A DNA stretch of 64,000 nt from Onthophagus taurus (taxonomy: Eukaryota > Arthropoda > Insecta > Coleoptera > Scarabaeidae), in contig NC_091966.1 in assembly GCF_036711975.1 (NCBI RefSeq), forward strand, positions 10,237,501-10,301,500, given 5' to 3'. Position 1 is the first letter of the stretch. Each line of letters begins with the position of its first letter. The notes under the pieces were generated by a model. The model did no database searches and was not told where the DNA came from. It was given only the letters and a program-made list of their open reading frames with translations. Shown here piece by piece: positions 36,671 to 47,299 of the stretch. The translations under genes and the position numbers were made by a program.

Positions 36671-37796
36671 AGTGATGGGCGCTAGTGTTCTGTAGTTCTT
36701 GTATAAATAACCATCGTTATTGCTTTTTATTAAAGAACTTTTATTTTTGAATTAAATTTGTTTATTTTTGTAGTGGTCTTTGTATCGTTTTTAAATTTTA
36801 TTATCATCATCAAGCATCCCTCTCTGTCCATTGTTGGACATAGGTCTCCCCTATTCTGTTCCATTCGATTCTATTCTGTGCTGTCTGAATCCAATTGTTA
36901 GTTATTCTTTTGACGTCGTCCATCCAGCGTGTATGCGGTCTTTCTCTACTTCGTCTGCCCGCTTGATTCTTCATTCGCGAGACATGACCTGTCCAGATCC
37001 ACTTGAGCTTTGCCACAATGTTGACCACATCATTTGCGCCAGTTGCTCTTCGTGGGTCTTCATTTCGTATGTGGTCCCGCAGGATTATACCCAGCATCGA
37101 CTTCTCCATCTTTCTTTGCGTTTCTCTGAGCCTTCTGGCAGTGGCCACCATTAATGTTAAAGTTTCGAAACCGTATGTCATAACCGGAAGCACGCCTTTC
37201 TTCTCAAATATCTAGAAATATCGCTTTTGAAGATGTCTCTAAGTTTCCCGTAGGCTGCCCATGCGAGTGTGATCCTTCTGTTTAGTTCGCTCGTTTGATT
37301 ATTTCTCGATACACGATGTACATAGCTGTCAACGCTCGCAATCTTATTATCCCCAATGTTGATGTTCGAGCTGGGAACAAGATTTATCATCAATTGAAGT
37401 TTCCACGTTGATATTTAGCCCGATTTTTGCACACACCTAATGTAAGTCGTTCAGCATCCGTTTCATCTATCTTTCGGCTATCCGAAATAAGGACTATATC
37501 GTCCGCGTAGCGCAAATTACTATAAATTTGCCAGCAATGTTTATGCTATTTTGGGTCTAATCCAGTTGTTTAAATGCACTCTCCAAGACTATGATGAACA
37601 ACTTGGGTTCAACATTGTATCGCCTTGTCTTACCCCACGCCCAATTGATACGTCATTAAAATAACGTATTGATAATCGATTCTGCATTCTTGAAGTGTTT
37701 ACAAAACTGCCATCAATTCAATTTAAATTTTATAAATACCTCTAAATACCCATCTTGAGTAAATATCCCCGGGTATATTATCCAGTACTAATTCAT
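36671..37796 (-). mobile_element. Second copy of the hAT-like element with LINE fragment
   Basis: The plus-strand left end is CAGTGATGGGCGCT, identical to the inward-read right end of the copy at 1130-2408. The other end carries the same GGGTATTTA-rich subterminal block (about 37735-37790) but lacks the final CAGTG, so that end looks truncated. Inside is the same LINE fragment with the same 5' junction (GATGGCAGTTTT, then a CTTCAAGAA block). The 8-bp target duplication could not be confirmed. Confidence 0.65.
36806..37720 (-). pseudogene. LINE reverse-transcriptase C-terminal fragment in hAT copy 2
   Basis: Minus-strand coding is better kept than in the first copy. It shows a DDIVLIS-like box at about 37495, INLVPSSNINIGDN, and after a shift LPVMTYGFETLTLMVATARR, ILRDHIRNEDPRRATGA, LKWIWTGHVSRMK, RERPHTRWMDDVKRITNNW and a YVQQWTERD end. 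This is the typical tail of RTE/CR1-like insect elements. It ends in a GATGATAATAA tail near 36800. Frameshifts inactivate it. Confidence 0.8.
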
Positions 37797-39429
37797 AAGT
37801 AAAAGTCATGACAATCAAGATGAAGATAGGTCTGAATCAAATGATGAATTAGGAAATAGCTGTTCAGCAACTTTGCAAGCTATACAAGGCATTAAAATGG
37901 TCATCAAATACTTGGAACATTATAAAAATATCAGTGACGATATTTAAATATCAACACAACATTTTTTATGTTCGAAGTAACAAAAATTATGTTTTAGAAC
38001 AAATTCCAATTTTTGATTTTATTAAAACTGAGAGATATGCCTATAAAAAATGCCAACAATTTTAATTTGTAAAATCAAAATATTTTGCTTCAGAAATCCC
38101 ACGAAGTATTTTCATACAAAATACTTAAGAAATGATAAATAAACATTAGTTGACATACCAGAATATTGTACATAACATTCTTTGAATGCGATAAAACCCG
38201 AAAGAAATGGAATTTTTACAGTACAAACAACTTATCGGGTTTGTAATCGCGACGTGCATACAAAGTAATAAATAGTTTTCGTGTCGGTATTGATTTGGAA
38301 AAGCATGCAATATCTGAAGTAATTATTTATGCATGTACTTATATTTTGAAACAAATAAAAAAAACTTTAAGTAAGTTTATTATCACCTTTTTTCATAGCA
38401 AATTATATCACAAAAAGTAAATTAGAATAATCAATATGGTTCTATTGAAACGTAACATGGAATATTTTTATGTTGAATTTAGAATTTATATAGATACAAT
38501 AAGTAGCAATTTTATAAACGTTAGTGATGTGAATTTTCTGACATTCAAAATTATTTTCTCTAATTATGTGTTGATTCTAACAATAATAGAATGGAATTTC
38601 TATTTTATTTAGAAAGGATATTTACAAATGTTACTTTAAGAAGCAAACAATTAATAAAACATAACTTAAAGACTGGTTAATTAGAAAAATCAACATGGTT
38701 TCTAAAAAAGAAGATATTCCAAATTATCACAACGTTCAGACCCGTGAAAATCTTATGAATATGATTTCTTAATTTTATAAATATTTGATGGTTGCAAGAC
38801 AAGTTATTTTGAACAAGCTTTTTTCTTAGCTTTGAATGAAATAATTGTTCATTATAATAATAATTGTTATTTGTTTCTGAAATTCCTAAAATACAAAATA
38901 TTGAATAGAGAAATTAAAAAATTAATTCTCCTTTCATTCCTCGTAGTTTTAAGTTCAGTTTCAAAAGCTCTTAACCTGTAATGTTTATATTCTGGAATTC
39001 TTGGTCCATTTTCATCATGTTTATTCATTAAACTGCAATGTATATGTAGAATCTCAACTAGAATTTTAGGATAAATTAAAGTATTGAAAATTTATTTTCT
39101 ATTTTTGGTTTTATACATTTAAATCTGAAAAATCTGAATAACATAACCTAACAAAAAAGAGTCAATCAACTATTATAATATTAAACTGATTACAATTACA
39201 AGTTACAACACTTTATACTTTCTAATCATCAAAAATACTTATCAAAGTGCTTTTTAAAATTTATTTAAACTTTTTAGCAAATAACCCTAACCTAACTTTG
39301 TCAAAGCCACCTAAGATTTTTACGAAAATCATAAGTTTTTTATCAATTGTTTTATATACAAAATATACAAGCACTTAAATTAAATCATAAGTAATAATGA
39401 AATAAGCATGAAAAATGTTATTTACTTAC
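37797..39429. other. No gene seen; contains source of a templated insertion
   Basis: AT-rich DNA. The part at 38540-38762 is copied almost exactly at 42333-42554, inside an odorant-receptor pseudogene. Confidence 0.5.
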
Positions 39430-39665
39430 GTTCGTAACGGAAGTGTGTGTAATAATAATATCCCAGATTAAAACAATAATATCTTGGTCACTCGATTTCT
39501 ACGTCGTGTACGATTAAAAATTACATAACACGCACGGGTCCGTGTACACGATCGACAAACAAAAGTGTCCGCCGCTAATAAATCATTTCCGGGAAGAATC
39601 CACGTTCCGGAGCATCCGGGCAACGACGACGACGGCTGCGACGTGATCGACACGAAGGAAACTTA
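39430..39665 (-). promoter_or_regulatory. Candidate promoter and 5' non-coding exon (perhaps of the BTB gene)
   Basis: This 230-bp patch is much richer in G+C and CpG than its surroundings (CCGGGCAACGACGACGACGG and similar). On the minus strand it ends with CCGTTACGAAC|GTAAGT, a near-consensus donor at about 39430. The BTB coding exon begins with an acceptor three bases before its ATG, so it needs such an upstream exon, and this is the only good candidate in the window on that strand. The link across a 12.5-kb intron is inference. The short open frame within it is probably not translated. Confidence 0.45.
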
Positions 39666-40059
39666 ATAAAATGAAAATTTGTACACCTGAAACCAGTGCT
39701 ACCACTGAAAATGTATCTAAACTTCCCATTGCAATCGTTAGATGTCACCGTTAAATAAAAATTAAAATTTGAGATTACACCAATCGAAATAATTTATTTA
39801 AAAAAATTATTTATTTTTTCTCAGTTAAGGTAATAAAATTTAATTTCCTTGAAATTTAATTGAAAAAAATGTATTAAATTTTACATTAAATTTATACATT
39901 ACAATTTCTTCGTTTGCTTAATAGATGTCGCTAGTTGATTTTATTTTTGTGAGTTGATTATAAATTTGTAGTGAAAAATACACATTTATTCAATTTTATG
40001 TTTGTTTTAGATGCAGTACGGATTGTTTAAGTTAAAAAGTACATGATTAAATGTATGGG
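39666..40059. other. No feature seen
   Basis: AT-rich flank upstream of the candidate promoter. Confidence 0.4.
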
Positions 40060-40260
40060 ACAGCTGGGGAAGGAGGTATTATTGCATATACTGAATAAAG
40101 TCTGGTAATAATGTCTAAAAGCAAAAGATTGGCAAACAGCACAAGAGTACTAATTCATAAGAAAGGGGACAAAAGGCTACAAATTATAGAGATATAATAC
40201 TTCTAAGTGGTACATGAAGATATTAGAACACATCGTTATAAAAATTAAACGTTCAAAGAA
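40060..40260 (+). pseudogene. LINE reverse-transcriptase N-terminal fragment
   Basis: With frameshifts the plus strand reads ELLHILNKVW-like, then KAKDWQTAQEY, LIHKKGDKRL-like, and KWYMKILEHIV. This corresponds to the first blocks of a LINE reverse transcriptase (WK.A.I.P..KKGD, then LL....K..E.I). It is short, broken and not continued. Confidence 0.6.
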
Positions 40261-40975
40261 AGGAAGACCCTCCCACAACCATGTTAATGGAATATATAGG
40301 CTGGCCCTTTGAAAATGAGCTGAAGGGTATAAATGCCAGGGACCTGAATCACGTCAAGTTTGTTTCCCAGGCGGACAACTTTTGACGCAAAAATTATATC
40401 CTAAACTTTATCCTCCTAAGCATTTCCCAAATTTTTTCAAATAGGAATCAAGCTATAAATCATTTTATAGGGCTTTTGTCTAAAGTACAGAGATTTTCGC
40501 CAGTTACAACTACTGACCATAATGTAACATCTATTATCATAACATTTATTGTTCGATATATTCTAAATAAATAAAATTTATCTTACCTAGAAGTTGCAAA
40601 CCAAATCTACCTATCGTAATCTAATCGTTTTGTGCTTGCACGAGATGTTGGTTTTCATTCAAAGCAGACTTTGAGGTATAAATAGCTTGCATGAATGGAT
40701 CCAGGACTGTTTCATCTCATTGAATGGCACAGTCCTGGAGTCCTTCAACTTCACTATTGTCTGCGTCGCTAAACTCATATTTACTATCACCTTCCCAACA
40801 CCTTTCTAATTCTTTGTTCGTCAAATACTTTCTTGCCATTATGAAAGGTAAAGTCAAACTAACCTGCATAGCTAAACCAACGCACTATTATTGTTATTAT
40901 AATTGCTGGCGGGTTGAGGGAAGCAGCCCCTCTCGTCACCGCGATCTATAAGATGTATTGTAACTTAAACCCTCC

Positions 40976-41215
40976 AAAACTTTAGGGCAAATGTAGGTCC
41001 TTGATGAACTTTAGTATTTCTCCAAGGTCTTGTTCATTTATGTCGGTAGGTGTCAGGCGTACTTTACCGAAAATTTGGTGCCTTAGGCGGCCTCTGGCGA
41101 CGCATTCACACAGTATATATTCAGCAGTCTCTGACTCGTCGTGACCAAGGTCGTGACAAAGTCGACAAGTTTGATCCTCAGCTTGACCAATGTGATAACT
41201 ATTAACAGAATGTAA
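40976..41215 (-). pseudogene. LINE ORF2 3' end with zinc-knuckle-like tail
   Basis: One continuous minus-strand frame runs HIGQAEDQTCRLCHDLG, ETAEYILCECVARGRLR, QIFGKV and finishes DLGEILKFIKDLHLP before a stop at about 40983. CxxC...(H)ILCxC is the cysteine-rich motif at the C-terminus of R1/Jockey-type LINEs. Here the usual histidine (AEHILC) is a tyrosine. The downstream 3' UTR runs to about 40890 with AATAATAATA-type repeats. The 5' part is absent. Confidence 0.75.
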
Positions 41216-41374
41216 TTAACTCAAGAAAAGAAAAAAGCCCTTAGAGTAATGTGTGTATTTGAAGCTTAATTTTTATACAACATTTAGGATAAATATTATT
41301 TCACAAATACCTATAGTTACCGATCGGGGCTGTAAATACGTTTTAGAAGATTTTCATCATTTTTAACTTTTACT

Positions 41375-42332
41375 ATCCAATTACAGACAATGTAAACTAG
41401 CTTGTAATCCTTGAAAATATTATTCATTTTACAATTTTTAAATTATCTAAATAACATAAATAACGTACTTTAGCTGAACCTGCATGAAACTTTTTCCCAA
41501 ACATAGGAACTTCCACTGAGAAACCCTTCTGACTTATGCAAAGTAAAGTTAATACATCTTTTTTTTGTTGATACATACGCATCGTACCAATTCATGTTAT
41601 AAACGGCTTCCGACACTTTGTCAATCTATTATTAAAAATAAAAATATATTAGTATTATTTCATTTTGGAATTCCAATTTTCATTAAATACTATTATAAGA
41701 AAGAGTTACTCTTATCGTGGTAGTCAATCTCTGTCCGATAACGTAAACTGTCAATAAAGTGCAGAAAACCATTAGACTAGCGGAAAACTTTTCCAAGTCC
41801 TTTCTCTAATAAAACTGTATGATGCTATAAATTTGTAACAGAAACCATAATAAAACCAGTAGTAAACGTAGTTAAAGCAAGAAAACTTGGAATAAGAAAA
41901 CCATTCTAGATATTTCCAATACATTGAAGTAGCCTGAAATCGTTATACACCGTAATTTCATAGTAATCTTAAATCTTATCAATGAAGTGATGTTTAAGAT
42001 ACAATACCTGAATACAGGCCTCAACTTTTCGAAGTTTCTCTTCTTGTTTCTGGTGGAGCTACTACATATTGTAATGATCCTAGCGAAATATAGGCCATAT
42101 GGGATTAACATTTTATTAAATTCGTCTTGAAATCTGAATTTATTAAAGAAATGATTACAATATTTTTCTTTAACGTTATTAGAAAACAGCTGCTTTTAAC
42201 TTCTGTTATCAATGGATAAACTGACCAAATGAAATTAATACTTACCAAAATAATTGGTCCAAATCCTCGAAGTCCTTGCGATGTGGTCCAAATGCCACAT
42301 TTTCGAAAATATTGTTCTATGAGAATGATGCG
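41375..42332 (-). pseudogene. Odorant receptor pseudogene (oldest array member)
   Basis: Remains of all five receptor exons are seen on the minus strand, in order. Exon 1 start (GLRGFGPIILVSINFIWSVY) is near 42300-42200. A deletion of roughly 450 bp removes the middle of exon 1, and the frame resumes at STRNKKRNFEKLRPV. Exon 2 lies at about 41960-41860, exon 3 at about 41808-41718, exon 4 at about 41625-41475 and exon 5 at about 41430-41375. Lesions: the exon-3 donor GT is AT; exon 4 has an extra base in an eight-T run (41561-41568 region); the exon-1 5' part is displaced by a 222-bp insertion. It is clearly dead and more diverged than the other copies. Confidence 0.85.
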
Positions 42333-42554
42333 ACATTCAAAATTATTTTCTCTAATTATGTGTTGATTCTAACAATATTAGAATGGAATTTCTATTTTAT
42401 TTAGAAAGGATATTTACAAATGTTACTTTAAGAAGCAAACACTTAATAAAACATAACTTAAAGACTGGTTAATTAGAAAAATCAACATGGTTTCTAAAAA
42501 AGAAGATATTCCAAATTATCACAATGTTCAGAACCGTGAAAACCTTATGAATAT
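42333..42554. repeat. 222-bp templated insertion copied from 38540-38762
   Basis: The segment is nearly identical and in the same orientation as 38540-38762. It sits between two 125-bp direct copies of receptor exon-1 sequence (42208-42332 and 42555-42679). It has no transposon ends. The arrangement fits break repair that copied a distant template and duplicated the local flank. Confidence 0.8.
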
Positions 42555-42750
42555 ATCAATGGATAAACTGATCAAATGAAATTAATACTTACCAAAATAA
42601 TTGGTCCAAATCCTCGAAGTCCTTGCGATGTGGTCCAAATGCCACATTTTCGAAAATATTGTTCTATGAGAATGATGCGATTGAGTGGACTCAAAATGCG
42701 AATACAACAACAAGTATGTAGCACACAGGTATGGGAATAATATTAGTATT
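42555..42750 (-). pseudogene. Duplicated 5' end of the odorant receptor pseudogene
   Basis: 42555-42679 repeats the exon-1 segment 42208-42332. Beyond it the sequence continues into the receptor start region and the same 5' flank found before the other array genes, with a TATA-like CATAAAAGTATATT (minus strand) at about 42858-42873. It contains no intact frame. Confidence 0.75.
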
Positions 42751-43120
42751 AATAATTGAAATATAGGCATTGATTTACGATTAATGTTGTTTTGCAGCCA
42801 AGAGAAAACACAATAGTTTTATGGAGGTACGACGATTCTTCGAATAAACTTAATGTTTAATATACTTTTATGCCGATTTGTAAAAAATAGTGTATAAAAC
42901 AAAATTTGTTAACTTCTTATCAAAAACTAGAGTTGCCTTAGGTGGGAAAAGAGAAAATACTTGATTTTCATTAATTTATCTTGATGTTAATCTTAACATT
43001 AAAAACATTAATAAAAACTTGTAGACCACTGCGCTACTTCTGATTTCGTTTCATGTAATTCAGAATCGTCGCCCCCTTGAGATACTGATATCTGCTGTAT
43101 GATATAATATATTTAATATA
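42751..43120. other. Receptor 5' flank homology, then unassigned DNA
   Basis: Up to about 42925 the sequence matches the conserved upstream region of the other receptor genes. The rest is unassigned. Confidence 0.5.
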
Positions 43121-44655
43121 CAGGGTGTCTCAGCGAGACCGGTCATTACACGTTTCTGTGGTTCTGGCCAAAAAAGAAAATTGAGAATTCAGACTTAAGT
43201 ATTATCAATTACGTTCTCTTCGTCTAAAATATTTTCAGACTTCTAGCACTTCCGGTTATACCGGAAGTCGCCACCTACTTTATTTTTTTAAATGGAACAT
43301 CCTGTATATTTTTACATATTTGGATTTGTCTGTTTTGAAGGTTTATAAATAACTTTACTTTTTGCAATTTGATTCGGTCGTTCTCGAGTTATTCGATTTT
43401 TTCTAGAAAAATCTGCTCCAGCGGACATTTGTTCAAAAAATCATAGAACACTCGATTTTTGAGATATCAATTTAGGATTCAGAACATGCTTAAACAACAT
43501 GATGGAGTATGTTTTGGTGCCAAGAACGGCTGTCTAGATCGTTTGGTCACTTTACTATGACACGTTAACTTTTCGAAATTTAGAACTATCATAACTTCAT
43601 TTTTTTAAATGGCACCCCCCATATTTTATTACTTAGTCGTCTTCGGCATCTCATTTTACATCTTTTATACTCCATATGTCCTATGCCTAACATTAATAGT
43701 TTGAGAAATAATTAGGGTTTTTTGAAAAATGCTCACATATCATATCGATATTAACCTAGTGTGCCATGGAAAACAAATGTTTAATGACTTATTGACAAAC
43801 GTCAAAGTCTGATTTACGTTGTTTGATGCTTGTGAGTCTGAAACCAGATAAAATGGATATTAATAACGTAAATAATGTTTATACAAATAAAGAAATCCAT
43901 AATTTATTTTTTGTGCACGAAAAGTGCGACAAAGTTCTTAGTAGAACTTGCAGAATGTTTAATGAAAATTATCCGCATTTACCTCCGATGACAAAAGATA
44001 AATTTAGAAGAATAGAAGCAAATTTTTTGCATTTTGGACGAATTAATCACGTGTTAAACTGACCAAAAAATGTAGTAGATAATGCAACGGAAGAGGTGAA
44101 TGCCTTGGCTTATTTCGAGCGCAGTCTCAACACCTCAATTCGAGCTACCAAAGAAGATCTAGGAATCATACTACGAACTTTGTCGCGCTTTTTATGCATA
44201 AAAAATAAATTAAGAATTTCTTGATTTGTGTAAATAGTACTTTCGTTATTGTTATCGATTTTAACTCTTTTCAGTACTAATATTAAGGGACATAACAGAT
44301 AATTATGTGCTCACATGCATCAAGTGAGGTAAACAAGTGAGTCTTTGACAAGAACTCATTGAGAAGGCTTGTTTTTCATGGCACACTAGGCTAAATATCC
44401 ATACGATATATGTGCATTTTTCAAAAAACCCTAATTATCTCCCAAACTATTAATGTTAGGTATGGGACATATGGGATATAAAAGATGTAGAATGAGACGC
44501 CGAAGACGACTAAGTAATAAAATATGGGGGGTGCCATTTAAAACAATGAAGTTATGGTACTTCCAAATTTTGAAAAGTTAACGTGCCATAGTAAAGTGAC
44601 CAAACGTTCTAGACAGCCGTTCTCGGCACTAAAACATACTCCATCATTTAGCAAT
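43121..44655. mobile_element. Foldback element with transposase HTH fragment, right arm truncated
   Basis: The left end CAGGGTGTCTCAGCGAGACC follows TA at 43119-43120. The left arm from about 43500 to 43770 is repeated inverted at about 44380-44648 (for example CATGGCACACTAGG...TAATTATCTC). The outer 380 bp of the left arm has no partner, because the right arm stops where a Penelope-type remnant begins. Between the arms is a short transposase-like frame. Type and layout parallel the element at 7760-8764, but the sequences are different. Confidence 0.75.
43823..44062 (+). pseudogene. Transposase helix-turn-helix fragment in foldback centre
   Basis: The frame (likely from the ATG at 43853) reads YTNKEIHNLFFVHEKCDKV, SRTCRMFNENYPHLPPMTK and FRRIEANFLHFGRINHV, then stops. 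The spacing of YTN.E......Y/F..C........R.Y.E.FP.....F..I...L...G is the DUF4817-like helix-turn-helix found before DDE domains of insect mariner-type elements. A few more related residues follow in another frame up to 44160. No catalytic domain is present. Confidence 0.6.
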
Positions 44656-44689
44656 AGTCTCCTCCAGATTCATCGTCTTATGATATATA

Positions 44690-44815
44690 TAGAAGAAAAA
44701 CAACTTGTGTTTGCATTGAACGATGACAATTTATTTATTTATAAAATCGGTGCTACAGACTGTTTCGGCTACTTCGTGTAACCGTCCTCAGGCACGACGT
44801 CAAATGTTAACACTC
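44690..44815 (-). mobile_element. Penelope-like element terminal remnant with hammerhead-like motif
   Basis: The minus strand at 44795-44750 reads GTGC CTGAGGA C GGTTAC (loop) GTAGCC GAA ACA GTC TGT A GCAC. Stem I (GTGC/GCAC), stem II (GGTTAC/GTAGCC), stem III (ACA/TGT) and the conserved CTGANGA and GAA cores fit a minimal hammerhead ribozyme, with one extra C next to stem II. It is followed by an ATAAATAAATAAATTGTC block. Hammerhead motifs are known in Penelope-like retroelement termini. The assignment is by pattern, and no reverse transcriptase is adjacent. Confidence 0.5.
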
Positions 44816-45460
44816 CATCTTAAAGGGTTCACACATTTTCTTGGGAGTTACATTGGGTTTTAGAAGCATCGTTCAGCATTCTTCGAAAATCATCAAATGT
44901 TGATCAATTAAACTCCAAATCTTGACTAAATTTTCTTTAAAACTTTGTAGATACAGTTTACTGTAGTCTTAAAACCATAAAAATTGTAACTTTTTTAGTT
45001 AAGTAAGTTTTTCGACATCCTGTGGTGATTAAAACTCTGTATTAAATTTGATACACGCATGTTCAAAATCGATTATAGATTTGCAGGTAATCGTGTCTGA
45101 TACCTAAGCTGGTTTTTGAGGTGTGTTATAATAAAAATAGTGTTGATAGTCCAATTTGTACTGGAGTAATTTCTTTTCTTTTCTCTGAATTGTCTTCTGA
45201 ATATGTCTTGGTCTGGCAGCATCTTCGGTGATAACATCCCCCGATATTTCTTCACAAATCTTTTGTTTTTAAGCTGCATGTTCGTACAAGGCTTTTCACA
45301 GATATTTGAATGGATGTAGTCCTAATGGATATCCTGCTTGAGATATTCATTAGTTTTGAAAGTTTTAATGTTGTAATCATAGTAAAGTTAGAGTTATCAT
45401 AATGTTTATTTGCATATTGGTCAAAATAATTAGATTATAATAAAAAATCATAATTCAACA
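44816..45460. other. 3' flank of odorant receptor gene A
   Basis: From about 44945 the DNA matches the 3' flanks of the other array genes (49190-49700 and 57440-57860). At about 44960-44990 it provides an empty site for the GGGTGGG-ended MITE. A minus-strand AATAAA (TTTATT at about 45471) lies roughly 95 bp past the stop codon of gene A. Confidence 0.5.
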
Positions 45461-45566
45461 ATAAATATATTTATTTGAAGCTTAATCGTGCAATATTTGT
45501 GATAAATATCATTTTAACAGCTTTACACTATTTAACATAGTTATTAAATCCGGATGTAAATAAGTT

Positions 45567-47016
45567 TTAAAAGCTTTTCATCTTTTTAACATTCATTATC
45601 CAATTACAGACAATATAAACTTTCTTGCAATCCTTAAAAATAGCATTCGTTTTTCAATTTCCCAATTATCCAAATTACCCAAATGTGATAAATAACATAC
45701 CGTAGCTGCTCCTGTATGAGACATTTGCCCAAAGATTGGAACTTCCACTGTAGAAACCTTCTGACTCATGTAAAGCAAGGTTAACACATCTTTTCTTGTT
45801 GACACACCCGCATCGTACCAATTCATGTTGTAAACGGCTTCCGACACCTTCTCACTCTATTATTAAAAATAAAAGAAAAATTCGAATTTTCAAGTAAATG
45901 TATGCGTAAGACTAAGTTACTCTTACCGCTGTTATGAATCTCTGTCCAACAGTGTGACATATAAATAAACTTACGAAAACCAATGCTGTTACGGAAAAGT
46001 TTGGCATGTCCTTTTTCTAAAAGTTTTGTTATTTATTAATTAACCTATATGGGACAGTAACACAAAACTCAAACCAGAATAAATAGAGTAGTAGACATAG
46101 TTAAACAAAGGAGAGCAAATATTTCTGTTGGTACAAGAAAACCAGTGTAGATATTTTTAGCATACTGAAATATCCTGAAATCGTTAATATAATCATAGTA
46201 ATTTTAAATCTTATTAATAAAATAATCTTCGAAATTATAATACCTGAATATGTCTAGATGTTGTAAGACAACAGGCCACAACATTTCAAAGTTTCTCTTC
46301 TTGTTTCTGGTGAAGCTTATGTTATCAATACATTCTTTAAAATGTTCTATACGAATAACTACTAATTCCAACGAATACCAATACAATAATATGGCAAGGA
46401 ATAAAATATTAAGAGTTATACCTATAGTATATATTTGAAATAACATTATTAACGTCATATGCCATTGTTTCAATTCAAATGGTGTGTAATATTCAAGAAT
46501 TGAACAATGTTTAGTATTTTTAAAGATGACGCAATTTTTCTGTAACATAATACTATATGAGATATAAAATGCAATAAGAAACACTCCATAACGAATAGTT
46601 TTTGTGATAGTTTTCATATCTTTTTCAATAAATTTAAATCTTTGCGGAATACCGAATTTACTGAAATCACTCAATGAATGAATTATTGATTTGAATTCAC
46701 GATGTTGATTCCCCGATAATTGAATATTAATAGATAGAAGTAATAACCCCGGTGCTACATACTCAATATGGAATAAAAATTTTGTAAAATTCGGCTTCAA
46801 ATCTGAAATTATTAAGAAAATGATCATAATATTTTTCTTTAACGTTATTAGAAAACAGCTACCTTTAACTTCCATTATCAATGGATAAACTGACCAAATT
46901 AAATTAATACTTATCAAAATAAATGGTCCAAATCCTCGTAGTCCTTGCGACGTGGGCCAACTACCACATATTCGCAAATATTTTTCAATAAGAAAAAAAC
47001 CAAGCGTTTTTGTCAT
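45567..47016 (-). CDS. Odorant receptor A (7tm_6 family), intact
   Basis: Five exons: 47016-46244, 46174-46075, 46016-45927, 45856-45701 and 45632-45567. Splice sites are all GT-AG and phases agree (2,0,0,0). The product is 394 aa. I start at the ATG at 47016 (MTKTLGFFLIEKY); the open frame further upstream lacks an ATG. It is an insect odorant receptor, a plasma-membrane ligand-gated channel subunit working with Orco in sensory neurons. Hydrophobic segments lie roughly at residues 30-50, 80-100, 138-158, 186-218, 266-290, 297-318 and near the C-terminus. The exon-4 block (SEAVYNMNWYDAGVSTRKD, then MSQK) is the conserved 7tm_6 C-terminal signature. It belongs to a minus-strand tandem array; ligand unknown. 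Confidence 0.9.
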
Positions 47017-47204
47017 TTTAATCACCGACGAATTGATACGACTGAATCTATTGAATGAAATGAACACCAAGAATGTAGAACGCAGGTTTTATTATCATGT
47101 TAGTATTAATAATTGAATATTTGCAATTGATTTACGATCAGTGGTGTTTTGCAGCCAAGAGAAAAGAAACAAGTTTTGTGGAGGTACGACGATTCTTCGA
47201 ATAA

Positions 47205-47235
47205 ACTTAATGTTTAATATACTTTTATGCTGATT
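47205..47235 (-). promoter_or_regulatory. TATA-like element upstream of receptor A
   Basis: The minus strand carries GCATAAAAGTATATT about 200 bp before the ATG of gene A. The block is kept at almost the same distance before genes B, C and D and the old pseudogene, in a conserved 5' flank. A role as core promoter is inference. Confidence 0.45.
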
Positions 47236-47299
47236 TTTAAATAATAGTGTACAAAATAAAATTTGTTTAACAATATGTAATAGAAGCTTCAAACATTTA

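Noticed and set aside
36831..37154. Plus-strand 107-codon frame with Ser/Cys-rich sequence
   Set aside because: Antisense of the LINE tail, which is clearly coding-derived on the minus strand.
46250..46438. Plus-strand frames repeated in every receptor copy (also at 52834, 58542 and 61610)
   Set aside because: They are antisense shadows of conserved exon 1; their conservation follows from the receptor coding on the other strand.
47017..47070. Extended N-terminus of the receptors, open frame before MTKTLGFF
   Set aside because: The extension begins at TTG, not ATG, in every copy; the conserved ATG is at MTKTLGFF.
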